From positions 1,993,001 to 2,057,000 of the forward strand of contig NZ_LT629705.1 in the NCBI RefSeq assembly GCF_900103875.1: 64,000 nucleotides of DNA, given 5' to 3'. This DNA is from Pseudomonas arsenicoxydans. GTDB taxonomy: Bacteria; Pseudomonadota; Gammaproteobacteria; Pseudomonadales; Pseudomonadaceae. Numbering within the stretch: position 1 is the stretch's first letter; the number at the start of each line of letters is the position of its first letter. Shown here in pieces: positions 10,181 through 20,447 of this stretch. Both the position numbers and the translations under genes were made by a program. The notes under the pieces were generated by a model, which searched no databases, had not been told where the DNA came from, and saw nothing but the letters and a program-made list of their open reading frames with translations.

Positions 10181-10459
10181 TTATGCGGCAACAGCAAGGT
10201 TCAGAGCCTTGACGTGACCGTTCAGGCGGCTCTTATGACGAGCTGCCTTGTTCTTGTGGATGATGCCTTTATCGGCCATACGGTCGATTACTGGCACAGC
10301 CAGAACGTAAGCTGCTTGAGCTTTTTCAGCGTCTTTTGCGTCGATGGCTTTAACTACATTCTTGATGTAGGTACGAACCATGGAACGCAGGCTGGCGTTG
10401 TGGCTGCGACGCTTCTCAGCCTGTTTTGCACGTTTTTTGGCGGAAGGTGTGTTGGCCAC
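10181..10459 (-). CDS. rpsT: 30S ribosomal protein S20
   Basis: 92 residues, lysine- and alanine-rich, with the bS20 signature [35 protein letters not shown] kept in pattern and the C-terminal helix ending [11 protein letters not shown]. It binds 16S rRNA. A GAGGAGCTCGACGG site precedes the ATG on the minus strand. It is divergent from murJ and has its own sigma-70 promoter and terminator, so it is a single-gene unit. Confidence 0.97.
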   Translation of the reverse strand: MANTPSAKKRAKQAEKRRSHNASLRSMVRTYIKNVVKAIDAKDAEKAQAAYVLAVPVIDRMADKGIIHKNKAARHKSRLNGHVKALNLAVAA

Positions 10460-10512
10460 CGTCGAGCTCCTCGAAAGACTTTTTAGGAAATAGCAAACAA
10501 AATAGGCCGCGA

Positions 10513-10541
10513 ATCATGCCGATGAGTTGATGTCTTGTCAA
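10513..10541 (-). promoter_or_regulatory. Sigma-70 promoter of rpsT
   Basis: On the minus strand, a consensus TTGACA (10541-10536), 17 bp, then CATGAT (10518-10513), which would give a leader of about 45 nt to rpsT. Confidence 0.6.
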
Positions 10542-10711
10542 GGGCGGTTGAGACGTTCCGCTAAGTGGTAGGTATAAAGAGGCGGGATATTTATTTCCGG
10601 CGCTTGACCTGTAAACTCGCGAGCTTTGGCTCTGTGCTGCTGCGGCGCGGAGTATCGCATAAGTAGGCGCTTTGTTCGCCTGCTGTTTATCGACAGGCAC
10701 AAACTCTTTCA

Positions 10712-12250
10712 ATGAATCTGCTCAAATCGTTGGCCGCCGTCAGCTCTATCACGATGCTTTCCCGGATTCTGGGGTTCGTTCGTGACACTCTCATCGCGCG
10801 CACATTTGGCGCCGGAATGGCGACTGACGCCTTCTTCATCGCCTTTAAATTGCCCAATCTGCTGCGGCGAATCTTTGCCGAAGGGGCATTTTCCCAGGCG
10901 TTTGTGCCGATTCTTGCCGAATACAAAAGCCAGAAGGGCGAAGAGGCGACGCGAACGTTCATTGCTTACGTCAGCGGCCTGCTGACTTTGGTGCTGGCGC
11001 TGGTGACTGCGCTGGGCATGCTCGCCGCACCATGGGTTATCTGGGCCACGGCGCCGGGCTTCACCGATACCCCGGAAAAATTCGAGCTGACCTCCAGCCT
11101 GTTGCGGGTGACCTTCCCTTATATATTGCTCATTTCCCTGTCCTCATTGGCTGGGGCGATCCTCAATACGTACAACCGCTTTTCCGTGCCGGCCTTCGTG
11201 CCGACCCTGCTCAATGTCAGCATGATCATCTTTTCGGTGTTCCTGACGCCGTATTTCGATCCGCCGGTCATGGCGCTGGGTTGGGCGGTACTGGTGGGTG
11301 GCCTGGCGCAATTGCTCTATCAGCTGCCGCACCTGAAAAAGATCGGCATGCTCGTCCTTCCGCGCCTGAACTTGCGTGACACTGGCGTCTGGCGCGTCAT
11401 GAAGCAGATGTTGCCGGCGATTCTCGGCGTGTCCGTGAGTCAGATTTCGCTGATCATCAACACTATTTTCGCCTCGTTCCTGGTCGCAGGCTCCGTGTCG
11501 TGGATGTATTACGCCGACCGCTTGATGGAATTGCCGTCCGGTGTGCTGGGAGTCGCGCTCGGAACGATTCTGCTGCCGACCCTGGCCAAGACCTACGCCA
11601 GCAAGGATCGCAACGAGTATTCGCGGATTCTCGATTGGGGCCTGCGCCTGTGCTTCGTGCTGGTGTTGCCATGTTCGCTGGCGCTGGGGATTCTGGCCGA
11701 GCCGCTGACGGTTTCGCTGTTCCAGTACGGTCAGTTCAGTGCGTTTGACGCATCCATGACCCAGCGGGCGTTGATTGCCTATTCTGTCGGTCTGCTCGGG
11801 ATTATTGTGATCAAAGTGCTGGCGCCGGGCTTTTATGCGCAACAAAACATCCGGACCCCGGTAAAAATCGCGATTTTCACCCTGGTCGTTACCCAGTTGT
11901 TCAACCTGGTGCTGATCGGCCCGCTGGCTCACGCCGGTCTGGCCCTGGCGATCAGCGCCGGTGCCTGCATCAATGCCGGGCTATTGTTCTATCAATTGCG
12001 TAAACAGCAGATGTATCAGCCGCAACCGGGCTGGGCGAAGTTTGGCCTTAAACTGGTGATCGCCGTATTGGTCATGTCTGCGGTGCTACTGGTAGGGATG
12101 CACTTTATGCCGGCCTGGGATCAGGGGCATATGCTGGAACGGTTCCTGCGCCTGGGCGCATTGGTCGCGGCCGGTGTGGTCAGTTATTTCGGCATGCTGC
12201 TGTTGATGGGCTTCCGTTTGCGCGACTTCAATCGCAAGGCGCTGAGCTGA
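10712..12250 (+). CDS. murJ: Lipid II flippase MurJ (MviN)
   Basis: 512 residues with about 14 hydrophobic segments over its whole length, the MOP/MATE-like fold of MurJ. The N-terminus [19 protein letters not shown] and the motif [13 protein letters not shown] (here [13 protein letters not shown]) are family signatures. It moves lipid II from the cytoplasmic to the periplasmic face for peptidoglycan synthesis and is essential. It lies between rpsT and ribF as in P. aeruginosa. Confidence 0.96.
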   Translation: MNLLKSLAAVSSITMLSRILGFVRDTLIARTFGAGMATDAFFIAFKLPNLLRRIFAEGAFSQAFVPILAEYKSQKGEEATRTFIAYVSGLLTLVLALVTALGMLAAPWVIWATAPGFTDTPEKFELTSSLLRVTFPYILLISLSSLAGAILNTYNRFSVPAFVPTLLNVSMIIFSVFLTPYFDPPVMALGWAVLVGGLAQLLYQLPHLKKIGMLVLPRLNLRDTGVWRVMKQMLPAILGVSVSQISLIINTIFASFLVAGSVSWMYYADRLMELPSGVLGVALGTILLPTLAKTYASKDRNEYSRILDWGLRLCFVLVLPCSLALGILAEPLTVSLFQYGQFSAFDASMTQRALIAYSVGLLGIIVIKVLAPGFYAQQNIRTPVKIAIFTLVVTQLFNLVLIGPLAHAGLALAISAGACINAGLLFYQLRKQQMYQPQPGWAKFGLKLVIAVLVMSAVLLVGMHFMPAWDQGHMLERFLRLGALVAAGVVSYFGMLLLMGFRLRDFNRKALS

Positions 12251-12345
12251 GGCTTTTGCCTCGATAAACATGGGCGAACCGGCAGTTTTGTCGGCTCGAT
12301 TACTTTGGGTTACGGTGTTGCCTGTCGTCGGCCGCCGGGTGTGGT

Positions 12346-12351
12346 TATAAT
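12346..12351 (+). promoter_or_regulatory. Consensus -10 box before ribF
   Basis: A perfect TATAAT 28 bp before the ribF start. No good -35 element is present at 17 bp (TTGCCT lies 22 bp upstream), so activity is uncertain. Confidence 0.4.
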
Positions 12352-12379
12352 CGACCACTTTATGAGCAAGAAGCGCGTT

Positions 12380-13330
12380 ATGCAGCTGGTTCGAGGCCTC
12401 CACAATCTGCGCCCCCAGCATCGGGGCTGTGTCGCCACTATTGGCAACTTTGACGGTGTTCACCGTGGCCACCAGGCTATCCTGGCGCGGCTGCGTGAGC
12501 GTGCTATCGAGTTGGGCGTGCCCAGCTGCGTGGTGATTTTCGAGCCGCAGCCACGGGAGTTCTTTGCCCCGGACACGGCTCCAGCCCGTCTGGCCCGGCT
12601 GCGGGATAAACTGCAGCTGCTGGCCGAGGAAGGCGTCGACCGCGTCCTGTGCCTGGCCTTCAATCAGCGCCTGAGCAAGCTCAGCGCCAATGAATTCGTC
12701 GATACCATTCTGGTTGACGGCCTGGGCGTGCAGCACCTGGAGGTCGGTGACGACTTCCGGTTCGGTTGCGATCGAATCGGGGATTTCGATTTCCTGCAGC
12801 ATGCCGGTGTCCTTCAGGGCTTTACCGTCGAAGCGGCGCAGACAGTCGAGCTGGACGGTATTCGCGTCAGCAGCACTCAGGTCCGCAATGCCCTGGCCGC
12901 TGCTGATTTTGCCTTGGCCGAGCGCCTGCTCGGGCGTCCGTTCCGGATTGCCGGGCGCGTGTTGCATGGCCAGAAGCTGGCGCGTCAGTTGGGTACGCCG
13001 ACCGCCAACATTCAACTCAAGCGTCGTCGCGTGCCGCTGACCGGGGTTTACCTGGTCAATGTCGACATCGACGGCAAGACCTGGCCAGGCGTTGCCAATA
13101 TTGGCGTGCGGCCCACCGTTCAAGGTGATGGCAAAGCCCACCTTGAAGTGCATCTTTTAGATTTTGCCGGCGATCTGTATGACCGGCGTTTGACGGTGGT
13201 TTTCCACCACAAGCTGCGTGAAGAGCAGCGTTTCGCCTCTCTGGAGGCGCTTAAGACGGCGATCAATGCGGATGTTGCCGCCGCCCGTGCCCTGTCGCAC
13301 CTAGCGCCAATCGCTAATGAAGAGCCTTAA
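12380..13330 (+). CDS. ribF: Bifunctional riboflavin kinase / FAD synthetase
   Basis: 316 residues. The N-terminal FAD synthetase (nucleotidyltransferase) domain carries GNFDGVHRGHQ at about 24-34 and the ISSTQVR-type segment VSSTQVRNAL. The C-terminal riboflavin kinase domain, from about 185, carries GTPTANIQLK. It makes FMN and FAD from riboflavin and ATP. I chose the start MQLVRGLHNLRP because that is the family N-terminus; in-frame starts 18 and 75 bp upstream have no better ribosome-binding site. It abuts ileS with no gap, as in E. coli and P. aeruginosa, so the two are translationally linked. Confidence 0.95.
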   Translation: MQLVRGLHNLRPQHRGCVATIGNFDGVHRGHQAILARLRERAIELGVPSCVVIFEPQPREFFAPDTAPARLARLRDKLQLLAEEGVDRVLCLAFNQRLSKLSANEFVDTILVDGLGVQHLEVGDDFRFGCDRIGDFDFLQHAGVLQGFTVEAAQTVELDGIRVSSTQVRNALAAADFALAERLLGRPFRIAGRVLHGQKLARQLGTPTANIQLKRRRVPLTGVYLVNVDIDGKTWPGVANIGVRPTVQGDGKAHLEVHLLDFAGDLYDRRLTVVFHHKLREEQRFASLEALKTAINADVAAARALSHLAPIANEEP

Positions 13331-16162
13331 ATGACCGACTATAAAGCCACGCTAAACCTTCCGGACACCGCCTTCCCAATGAAGGCCGGCCTGCCTCAGC
13401 GCGAACCGCAGATTCTGCAGCGCTGGGACAGCATTGGCCTGTACGGTAAGTTGCGCGAGATTGGCAAGGATCGTCCGAAGTTCGTACTGCACGACGGTCC
13501 TCCGTACGCCAACGGCACGATTCACATCGGTCATGCGCTGAACAAGATTCTCAAGGACATGATCATCCGCTCGAAAACCCTGTCGGGTTTCGACGCGCCT
13601 TATGTTCCGGGCTGGGACTGCCACGGCCTGCCGATCGAACACAAAGTCGAAGTGACCCACGGTAAAAACCTGGGCGCGGACAAGACCCGCGAACTGTGCC
13701 GTGCCTACGCCACCGAGCAGATCGAAGGCCAGAAATCCGAATTCATCCGTCTGGGCGTGTTGGGCGACTTCGCCAACCCGTACAAGACCATGGACTTCAA
13801 GAACGAGGCCGGTGAAATCCGCGCCTTGGCCGAAATCGTCAAGGGCGGTTTCGTGTTCAAGGGCCTCAAGCCTGTGAACTGGTGCTTCGACTGCGGTTCG
13901 GCCCTGGCTGAAGCGGAAGTCGAGTACGAAAACAAAAAGTCCTCGACCATCGACGTGGCGTTCCCGATTGCCGATGAAGCCGAACTGGCTGCCGCTTTCG
14001 GTCTGGCGTCGTTGGCCAAGCCTGCGTCCATCGTGATCTGGACCACCACCCCGTGGACCATCCCGGCCAACCAGGCGCTGAACGTTCACCCGGAATTCAA
14101 CTACGCCCTGGTCGATGTCGGCGACAAGTTGCTGGTGCTGGCTGAAGAGCTGGTCGAGTCGTGCCTGGCCCGTTACAGCCTGGAAGGCTCGGTCATCGCG
14201 ACCACCACCGGTAAAGCGCTGGAGCTGATCAACTTCCGTCACCCGTTCTACGATCGCCTGTCGCCGGTTTACCTGGCCGAGTACGTTGAATTGGGCGCCG
14301 GTACGGGTGTGGTTCACTCCTCGCCAGCCTACGGCGTGGACGACTTCGTGACCTGCAAGAAGTACGGCATGGTCAACGACGACATCATCAATCCGGTGCA
14401 AAGCAACGGCGTTTACGTGCCATCGCTGGAGTTCTTCGGCGGCCAGTTCATCTGGAAAGCCAACCCGGCCATCGTCGACAAACTGACCGAAGTCGGTGCG
14501 TTGCTGCACACCAGCATCATCGAACACAGCTACATGCACTGCTGGCGTCACAAGACTCCGCTGATCTACCGCGCCACCGCGCAGTGGTTCATCGGCATGG
14601 ACAAAGAGCCTGTAACCGGCGACACCCTGCGCAAGCGGGCTATCAAAGCCATCGAAGAGACCAAGTTCGTTCCGGCCTGGGGCCAGGCGCGCCTGCACTC
14701 GATGATCGCCAACCGGCCGGACTGGTGCATCTCCCGTCAGCGTAACTGGGGCGTGCCAATTCCGTTCTTCCTGAACAAGGAAAGCGGTGAACTGCACCCG
14801 CGTACTGCTGAACTGATGGAAGAAGTGGCCAAGCGCGTCGAAGTCGAAGGCATCGAAGCCTGGTTCAAGATGGACGCCGCCGAGTTGCTCGGTGATGAAG
14901 CGCCGCAATACGACAAGATCAGCGACACCCTGGACGTCTGGTTCGATTCGGGCACCACGCACTGGCACGTCCTGCGCGGTTCGCACCCGATGGGCCACGA
15001 GACCGGTCCGCGTGCGGACCTGTACCTGGAAGGCTCGGATCAACACCGCGGCTGGTTCCATTCGTCGCTGCTGACCGGTTGCGCCATCGACAACCACGCG
15101 CCGTACCGCGAGCTGCTGACCCACGGCTTCACCGTCGATGAGTCCGGCCGCAAAATGTCCAAGTCCCTTGGCAACGTGATCGCACCACAAAAAGTCAACG
15201 ACACCCTGGGCGCCGACATCATGCGTCTGTGGGTAGCATCGACCGATTACTCGGGCGAAATGGCAGTTTCCGAGCAGATTCTGCAGCGCAGCGCGGACGC
15301 CTACCGGCGTATCCGTAACACCGCACGCTTCCTGCTTTCGAACCTGACCGGTTTCAACCCGGCCACCGACATCCTGCCCGCCGAAGAAATGCTGGCGCTG
15401 GACCGTTGGGCCGTGGACCGTACTTTGCTGCTGCAACGCGAGTTGCAAGAGCACTACGGCGAGTACCGCTTCTGGAACGTCTACTCCAAGATCCACAACT
15501 TCTGCGTGCAGGAGCTGGGCGGCTTCTACCTCGACATCATCAAGGACCGTCAGTACACCACTGGCGCCAACAGCAAGGCTCGCCGTTCGGCGCAAACCGC
15601 GCTGTACCACATCTCTGAAGCGCTGGTGCGCTGGATCGCTCCGATCCTTGCGTTCACCGCCGACGAACTGTGGGAATACCTGCCGGGCGAGCGTAACGAA
15701 TCGGTGATGCTCAACACCTGGTACGAAGGCCTGACCGAACTGCCGGCAGACGTCGAACTGGGCCGCGCCTATTGGGAGCGGATCATGGAGGTCAAGGTAG
15801 CGGTCAACAAGGAAATGGAAATCCAGCGCGCGGCCAAGGCCGTCGGTGGCAACCTGCAAGCCGAAGTGACGCTGTTCGCCGAAGAGGCGCTGAGCGCCGA
15901 CCTGGCCAAGCTGAGCAACGAACTGCGCTTCGTGCTGATCACCTCGACCGCCACTGTCGCACCGTTCGTGCAGGCTCCGGCCGATGCCGTGGTCACCGAA
16001 GTCAGCGGTTTGAAGTTGCAAGTGGTCAAGTCGAGCCACGCCAAGTGCGCCCGTTGCTGGCACTGCCGTGAAGACGTCGGCGTGAATCCGGAGCATCCGG
16101 AAATCTGCGGTCGTTGCGTCGACAACATCAGCGGCGCTGGCGAGGTTCGTCACTATGCCTAA
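13331..16162 (+). CDS. ileS: Isoleucyl-tRNA synthetase
   Basis: 943 residues, a full-length bacterial class I enzyme. The HIGH motif lies at 65-68 (GTIHIGHAL), the editing (CP1) domain in the middle includes [13 protein letters not shown], and KMSKS lies at about 607-611. A C-terminal zinc finger carries CARCWHC and CGRC. It charges tRNA-Ile and edits valine. The C-terminal zinc motif and ordinary length indicate the mupirocin-sensitive eubacterial form rather than the eukaryote-like IleS2. It follows ribF directly, and its stop overlaps the lspA start by 8 bp. Confidence 0.98.
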   Translation: MTDYKATLNLPDTAFPMKAGLPQREPQILQRWDSIGLYGKLREIGKDRPKFVLHDGPPYANGTIHIGHALNKILKDMIIRSKTLSGFDAPYVPGWDCHGLPIEHKVEVTHGKNLGADKTRELCRAYATEQIEGQKSEFIRLGVLGDFANPYKTMDFKNEAGEIRALAEIVKGGFVFKGLKPVNWCFDCGSALAEAEVEYENKKSSTIDVAFPIADEAELAAAFGLASLAKPASIVIWTTTPWTIPANQALNVHPEFNYALVDVGDKLLVLAEELVESCLARYSLEGSVIATTTGKALELINFRHPFYDRLSPVYLAEYVELGAGTGVVHSSPAYGVDDFVTCKKYGMVNDDIINPVQSNGVYVPSLEFFGGQFIWKANPAIVDKLTEVGALLHTSIIEHSYMHCWRHKTPLIYRATAQWFIGMDKEPVTGDTLRKRAIKAIEETKFVPAWGQARLHSMIANRPDWCISRQRNWGVPIPFFLNKESGELHPRTAELMEEVAKRVEVEGIEAWFKMDAAELLGDEAPQYDKISDTLDVWFDSGTTHWHVLRGSHPMGHETGPRADLYLEGSDQHRGWFHSSLLTGCAIDNHAPYRELLTHGFTVDESGRKMSKSLGNVIAPQKVNDTLGADIMRLWVASTDYSGEMAVSEQILQRSADAYRRIRNTARFLLSNLTGFNPATDILPAEEMLALDRWAVDRTLLLQRELQEHYGEYRFWNVYSKIHNFCVQELGGFYLDIIKDRQYTTGANSKARRSAQTALYHISEALVRWIAPILAFTADELWEYLPGERNESVMLNTWYEGLTELPADVELGRAYWERIMEVKVAVNKEMEIQRAAKAVGGNLQAEVTLFAEEALSADLAKLSNELRFVLITSTATVAPFVQAPADAVVTEVSGLKLQVVKSSHAKCARCWHCREDVGVNPEHPEICGRCVDNISGAGEVRHYA

Positions 16163-16667
16163 CGCGGCTGGCCGTTTCGGACGGCTGAGCTGGCTCTGGT
16201 TGAGTTTGCTGGTCCTGGTCATCGACCAGGCCAGCAAGTTCTACTTCGAAGGCAAGCTCGAGATGTACCAGCAAATCGTGGTCATCCCCGATTTGTTCAG
16301 CTGGACACTGGCCTACAACACCGGCGCGGCGTTCAGCTTCCTGGCTGACAGCTCCGGCTGGCAGCGCTGGTTGTTCGCCCTGATTGCCGTCGTGGTCAGT
16401 GCGGTGCTGGTGGTGTGGCTCAAGCGCCTGGGGCGCAACGAAACCTGGCTGGCGATTGCGCTGGCCCTGGTGCTCGGTGGCGCGCTGGGCAATCTGTACG
16501 ACCGCATTGCCCTGGGTCATGTGATCGATTTCATTCTGGTGCATTGGCAGAACCGCTGGTATTTCCCGGCGTTCAACTTCGCCGACAGTGCAATCACTGT
16601 CGGTGCCGTAATGCTTGCACTGGACATGTTCAAAAGTAAGAAAACCGGAGAAGCCGTTCATGACTGA
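16155..16667 (+). CDS. lspA: Lipoprotein signal peptidase (signal peptidase II)
   Basis: 170 residues with four membrane helices. The two catalytic aspartates sit in the conserved motifs [16 protein letters not shown] and [11 protein letters not shown]. It cleaves the signal peptide of lipidated prolipoproteins in the inner membrane; BamD, the efflux adaptor and other lipoproteins in this window are substrates. It overlaps ileS by 8 bp and fkpB by 8 bp, the standard ileS-lspA-fkpB coupling. Confidence 0.97.
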   Translation: MPNAAGRFGRLSWLWLSLLVLVIDQASKFYFEGKLEMYQQIVVIPDLFSWTLAYNTGAAFSFLADSSGWQRWLFALIAVVVSAVLVVWLKRLGRNETWLAIALALVLGGALGNLYDRIALGHVIDFILVHWQNRWYFPAFNFADSAITVGAVMLALDMFKSKKTGEAVHD

Positions 16668-17112
16668 ACAGGTATTGGCTGAGCAACGCATCCGCCAGAA
16701 CACGGAAGTCACTTTGCACTTTGCACTGCGCCTGGAGAACGGCGACACGGTCGACAGCACATTCGACAAAGCCCCGGCGACCTTCAAGGTCGGTGACGGC
16801 AACCTGTTGCCAGGTTTCGAAGCAGCGCTGTTCGGCTTCAAGGCGGGCGACAAGCGTACTCTGACGATTCAGCCGGAAAACGCGTTTGGCCAGCCCAATC
16901 CGCAGAACGTGCAGATCATTCCCCGTTCGCAGTTCAAGGACATGGAACTGTCGCCCGGTTTGCTGGTGATCTTCAACGATGCAGCGAATACCGAACTGCC
17001 CGGTGTGGTGAAGGAATTCGATGACGAGCAAGTGACCATCGACTTCAACCATCCGCTGGCCGGTAAAACCTTGACCTTTGACGTCGAGATCATCAGCGTA
17101 AAATCGCTGTAA
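16660..17112 (+). CDS. fkpB: FKBP-type peptidyl-prolyl isomerase FkpB (SlpA)
   Basis: 150 residues. It is an SlyD-like FKBP with the insert-in-flap arrangement: TLHFALRLENGDTVDSTF, LPGFEAALFGFKAGDKRTL and FNHPLAGKTLTFDVEI. It lacks the histidine-rich metal-binding tail of SlyD, which separates it from that family. It is cytoplasmic. I chose the ATG at 16660 ([10 protein letters not shown]), overlapping lspA by 8 bp, because the longer in-frame version would add 15 residues inside lspA with no homology to the family. Confidence 0.93.
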   Translation: MTEQVLAEQRIRQNTEVTLHFALRLENGDTVDSTFDKAPATFKVGDGNLLPGFEAALFGFKAGDKRTLTIQPENAFGQPNPQNVQIIPRSQFKDMELSPGLLVIFNDAANTELPGVVKEFDDEQVTIDFNHPLAGKTLTFDVEIISVKSL

Positions 17113-17130
17113 CTGACCGAACACGGTCCA

Positions 17131-17156
17131 CTGTGGGAGCAGGCTCGCTCTCACAG
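17131..17156. repeat. REP-like hairpin between fkpB and ispH
   Basis: CTGTGGGAGC and GCTCTCACAG around the loop AGGCTC, one mismatch in the stem. It is a degenerate single REP, followed by a short T-rich stretch that could help end the ileS operon transcript. Confidence 0.6.
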
Positions 17157-17208
17157 TCGGTTTTTCACTGTTTTTGCTATTTCTTGCGCGCAAGACACGA
17201 GGCACAGC

Positions 17209-18156
17209 ATGCAAATCAAACTCGCCAACCCCCGTGGCTTCTGCGCCGGTGTGGACCGCGCGATCGAAATCGTCAACCGCGCCCTGGAAGTCTTCGGGCC
17301 GCCGATCTATGTGCGCCATGAAGTGGTCCACAACAAATTCGTCGTCGAAGACCTGCGTGCTCGCGGGGCGATCTTCGTCGAAGAGCTGGATCAGGTGCCG
17401 GACGATGTCATCGTTATCTTCAGTGCCCACGGCGTTTCCCAGGCCGTACGTACCGAAGCGGCCGGCCGTGGATTGAAAGTATTCGACGCAACCTGCCCGC
17501 TGGTGACCAAGGTGCACATCGAAGTTGCGCGCTACAGCCGCGACGGCCGTGAATGCATCCTCATTGGCCACGCCGGTCATCCGGAAGTCGAAGGCACCAT
17601 GGGCCAGTACGATGGCAGCAATGGCGGTGCGATCTATCTGGTCGAAGACGAGAAAGACGTCGCCTCATTGCAGGTCAACAATCCTGAAAAACTGGCGTTC
17701 GTGACCCAGACCACCCTGTCCATGGACGACACCAGCCGGGTGATCGACGCGCTGCGTACACGCTTCCCGGCGATCGGTGGCCCGCGCAAGGATGACATTT
17801 GCTACGCCACGCAAAACCGTCAGGATGCGGTCAAGCAACTGGCCGACGAGTGCGACGTGGTACTGGTGGTCGGCAGCCCTAACAGCTCCAACTCCAACCG
17901 CTTGCGTGAACTCGCCGAGCGCATGGCCACACCGGCCTATCTGATCGACGGTGCCGAAGACTTGCAAAAGAGCTGGTTCGAAGGTGTCGAACGCATCGGC
18001 ATTACCGCCGGCGCCTCTGCGCCGGAAGTTCTGGTGCGTGGTGTGATCCAGCAGTTGCAGGCCTGGGGAGCAACCGGTGCCGATGAGCTGGCTGGTCGTG
18101 AGGAGAACATCACGTTCTCCATGCCTAAAGAGTTACGGGTCCGCTCGCTGCTCTGA
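17209..18156 (+). CDS. ispH: 4-hydroxy-3-methylbut-2-enyl diphosphate reductase
   Basis: 315 residues. The three cysteines that hold the [4Fe-4S] cluster are visible: Cys12 ([10 protein letters not shown]), Cys96 ([10 protein letters not shown]) and Cys198 (ICYATQNRQ). The catalytic region TTLSMDD is also present. It is the last enzyme of the MEP pathway and yields IPP and DMAPP, the precursors used by IspB in this window. It is separated from fkpB by about 95 bp with a REP-like hairpin, so it may have its own promoter. It converges with fimT at a 3-bp gap. Confidence 0.97.
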   Translation: MQIKLANPRGFCAGVDRAIEIVNRALEVFGPPIYVRHEVVHNKFVVEDLRARGAIFVEELDQVPDDVIVIFSAHGVSQAVRTEAAGRGLKVFDATCPLVTKVHIEVARYSRDGRECILIGHAGHPEVEGTMGQYDGSNGGAIYLVEDEKDVASLQVNNPEKLAFVTQTTLSMDDTSRVIDALRTRFPAIGGPRKDDICYATQNRQDAVKQLADECDVVLVVGSPNSSNSNRLRELAERMATPAYLIDGAEDLQKSWFEGVERIGITAGASAPEVLVRGVIQQLQAWGATGADELAGREENITFSMPKELRVRSLL

Positions 18157-18159
18157 GGT

Positions 18160-18675
18160 TTATCCTCGTTCGCATAACGCCTGTGCAGCCTGTTTGCTGC
18201 GCAGGCTGACGCGCCCACTCGAGGCCAGCACCACCTGGTACTGACTCACCGGTTTGCGGGCTGCGCAAACGTGCAGCGTCCCCGATTGAAATCCACCGTA
18301 CAGCGGTTCTCCCAGATGACTGAAACGTACGGAAGTCTGGACATGCTGATTGCCGAAAATCGACACCCGAGTGCTGCTCTGGTGCTCAACCAGCAGCGGA
18401 TTGCTGCTGTCCTCCTGGCCTCTGCCGCGTACATCCACAATGATCCGCCAACCCTGACCCCAGTCGTCGTTTATTCCGTGGATGATGACGGTCTGATTAA
18501 GCGTAATCGCTGCGCTTCTGGCGTTGCGAATACCACTGGCGAGAGACTTCGCCGCCTCCTCGCGATGGTTCGCTTGCGTAAGCGCTGCGAACGCCGGACT
18601 GACCAATAGCAGAACAATCCCGACAATCGTCAGTCCCATAAGCAGTTCGATCAGGCTAAAGCCTCGCTGATGCAT
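18160..18675 (-). CDS. fimT: Type IV minor pilin FimT (GspH-like)
   Basis: 171 residues. The prepilin leader MHQRG is followed by the mature N-terminus FSLIELLMGLTIVGIVLLLV, with Glu at mature position 5, then a GspH/FimT domain with an IRNARSAAITLNQ helix and a C-terminal cysteine pair. I chose the ATG at 18675 because GGAGGGAGATGAC gives a well-spaced ribosome-binding site and a normal short leader. In other gamma-proteobacteria FimT binds DNA during transformation; whether it does so here cannot be read. It is divergent from fimU. Confidence 0.88.
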   Translation of the reverse strand: MHQRGFSLIELLMGLTIVGIVLLLVSPAFAALTQANHREEAAKSLASGIRNARSAAITLNQTVIIHGINDDWGQGWRIIVDVRGRGQEDSSNPLLVEHQSSTRVSIFGNQHVQTSVRFSHLGEPLYGGFQSGTLHVCAARKPVSQYQVVLASSGRVSLRSKQAAQALCERG

Positions 18676-18806
18676 GTCATCTCCCTCCATGGAGTGCGGC
18701 GGCCCACGCATTCCCTGCGCGAGTAATGGCAAATCAACCGTACGCCTGCCGGTCGAATGTTCTAGCGTGTAGAAGCAGGTATAGCCGACGGCAACGGAGG
18801 GCACTG

Positions 18807-19280
18807 ATGGATCTTCGTACAAAAGGTTTCACGCTGATCGAGCTGCTGGTCTCGCTCGCGGTTTTTCTGATCCTGATCACCCTGGCCGTGCCAATGTTTA
18901 CCCGATCGGTGCAAAACAGCAGGGCCGACACCGAAGTCGGTGATCTGCAACGCGGACTCAATTTCGCACGGCTTGAAGCTATCGACCGGGGCATCACCAC
19001 CCGTTTGCGCCCCACAGCCGGTGGCAGCGTCTGGACTGGCGAGTTGACGGTCTACGACGGTACTGGCACGCCGGCCAATGTATTGCGGGTTGTTCCAGCG
19101 ATGAGCAGCGGCGCGACTCTGACGCTAACCTCAGGAGTGACCGCTATCGATTTCAACAATCTGGGCGGCTTATCGGCGCCATCCACACCCGTGGTGATCA
19201 GCTATGTGCTGGGCGCGCAAAGCAGGACGCTGAATGTGTGTTTGAACGGACGAATTCTATTGGGTGGAAGTTGCGGATGA
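18807..19280 (+). CDS. fimU: Type IV minor pilin FimU (GspH-like)
   Basis: 157 residues. The leader MDLRTKG is cleaved before FTLIELLVSLAVFLILITLA (Glu at mature position 5), followed by a GspH-type domain with the FARLEAIDRG helix and two C-terminal cysteines. A GGAGG site lies seven bases before the ATG at 18807. It is the first gene of the fimU-pilV-pilW-pilX-pilY1-pilE operon. FimU joins the priming minor-pilin complex that starts pilus assembly. Confidence 0.9.
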   Translation: MDLRTKGFTLIELLVSLAVFLILITLAVPMFTRSVQNSRADTEVGDLQRGLNFARLEAIDRGITTRLRPTAGGSVWTGELTVYDGTGTPANVLRVVPAMSSGATLTLTSGVTAIDFNNLGGLSAPSTPVVISYVLGAQSRTLNVCLNGRILLGGSCG

Positions 19281-19726
19281 GGGAGCGGAGCCAGCATGCA
19301 CAGGAAGGCATGACGCTGATCGAAGTCTTGGTCGCGTTGGTGATTCTGACCGTGGGGTTGTTAGGTGCGGCGGCGATTCAGCTCAATGCGCTGAAGTACA
19401 CCGACAGCTCACGGATGACCAGCCAGGCGAGTTTTATCGCCTACGACATAATGGACCGTATCCGTGCCAACTCCGGCGCCGATTACACCGTCACGCCACC
19501 GACGTCGGGCAACCTGAGCGTCGCCCGGGACCAGGACCTTTACGATTTCACCACCAACATCGTTAATTTCGGCGGCGCCACTGCCACCGGCACCATTGCG
19601 TTGAACCAGCGTGTGTACACCATCACTATCACTTGGGATGACTCGCGTGCGGCCAATATCGCCAATTCGCGTCGCAGCTTTGTCCTGACCAGTCGTGCCA
19701 CGGTCGATCCGGTGGCGACGCCATGA
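19277..19726 (+). CDS. pilV: Type IV minor pilin PilV
   Basis: 149 residues. The leader MRERSQHAQEG precedes MTLIEVLVALVILTVGLLGA, where mature residue 1 is Met rather than Phe, common for PilV/GspI, and Glu5 is kept. Start and fimU stop overlap as ATGA, and a GGAAG site precedes it. It is GspI-like and part of the minor-pilin tip complex. The C-terminal part (residues about 95-149) is beta-rich, ending VDPVATP. Confidence 0.9.
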   Translation: MRERSQHAQEGMTLIEVLVALVILTVGLLGAAAIQLNALKYTDSSRMTSQASFIAYDIMDRIRANSGADYTVTPPTSGNLSVARDQDLYDFTTNIVNFGGATATGTIALNQRVYTITITWDDSRAANIANSRRSFVLTSRATVDPVATP

Positions 19727-20436
19727 GCCGCTCCAGTCGAGGTTTTGGACTGATCGAGTTGTTGATCGCTCTCGCATTGAGCTTGATTGTGGTGCTGGGT
19801 GTGGCGCAGATTTTCATCGCGGCGAAGAACACCTACGTCAGCCAGAACACCGCCGCCGCCATGCAGGAAGATGCGCGGTTCGTGCTGAGCAAACTGACCC
19901 AGGAAATCCGCATGGTGGGTATGTTTGGCTGCCTGGGGACGATCACTGACTCAAGTACCGCCGGTGACTTCAATGCCAGTCAGATCGCGCCGATCAGTTG
20001 GGACAACGCCAACCTAAAGCTGACCCTGGTAACAGCCGATGTCGGTGCTAACGGCGGGATACCCACCTGGACGGTGATCTCTGACTGTCGAAACACGGCA
20101 ACGGCCTACACCGGGCTTCGCGTCCCAGCGTCGGGTTTTCTGGCGTTTCCGATTCGACGGCAGATCTACAGCTTCAGCAACAACAAAATAATGATGGGCT
20201 CCGGCTCGGGCACGCCGACCCAGTTCGTGTTGGTGGACAATGTCAGTGCCTTCAGCGTGAGCTTTGGCCTCGCCAGTTCAGCCACGGATGCGGCCGCCTC
20301 CAGTTACAGCAGCAACCCGGCCGATCCCGCACGCATTCGCAGCGTACGCTTGACCCTGACCCTCACCGACCCGAACAACCGGGTTCGCGATCAGACATTC
20401 AACGTGGTTGCCGCCTTGCGCAACAGGTTGCCATGA
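19723..20436 (+). CDS. pilW: Type IV minor pilin PilW
   Basis: 237 residues. The leader MSRSSRG precedes FGLIELLIALALSLIVVLGV with Glu at mature position 5. The segment QNTAAAMQEDARFVLSKLTQEIRM is the typical PilW/GspJ helix. An ATGA overlap with pilV shows translational coupling. PilW is required for pilus biogenesis and supports PilX and PilY1. Confidence 0.9.
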   Translation: MSRSSRGFGLIELLIALALSLIVVLGVAQIFIAAKNTYVSQNTAAAMQEDARFVLSKLTQEIRMVGMFGCLGTITDSSTAGDFNASQIAPISWDNANLKLTLVTADVGANGGIPTWTVISDCRNTATAYTGLRVPASGFLAFPIRRQIYSFSNNKIMMGSGSGTPTQFVLVDNVSAFSVSFGLASSATDAAASSYSSNPADPARIRSVRLTLTLTDPNNRVRDQTFNVVAALRNRLP

Positions 20437-20447
20437 GGGTGACCGGC

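Noticed and set aside
12251..12379. An FMN riboswitch upstream of ribF
   Set aside because: The leader is too short and lacks the conserved RFN-element sequences.
13352..16237. A 961-codon open frame on the minus strand opposite ileS
   Set aside because: It mirrors ileS over its full length, has composition typical of an antisense frame in GC-rich DNA and shows no family motif. ileS is certain.
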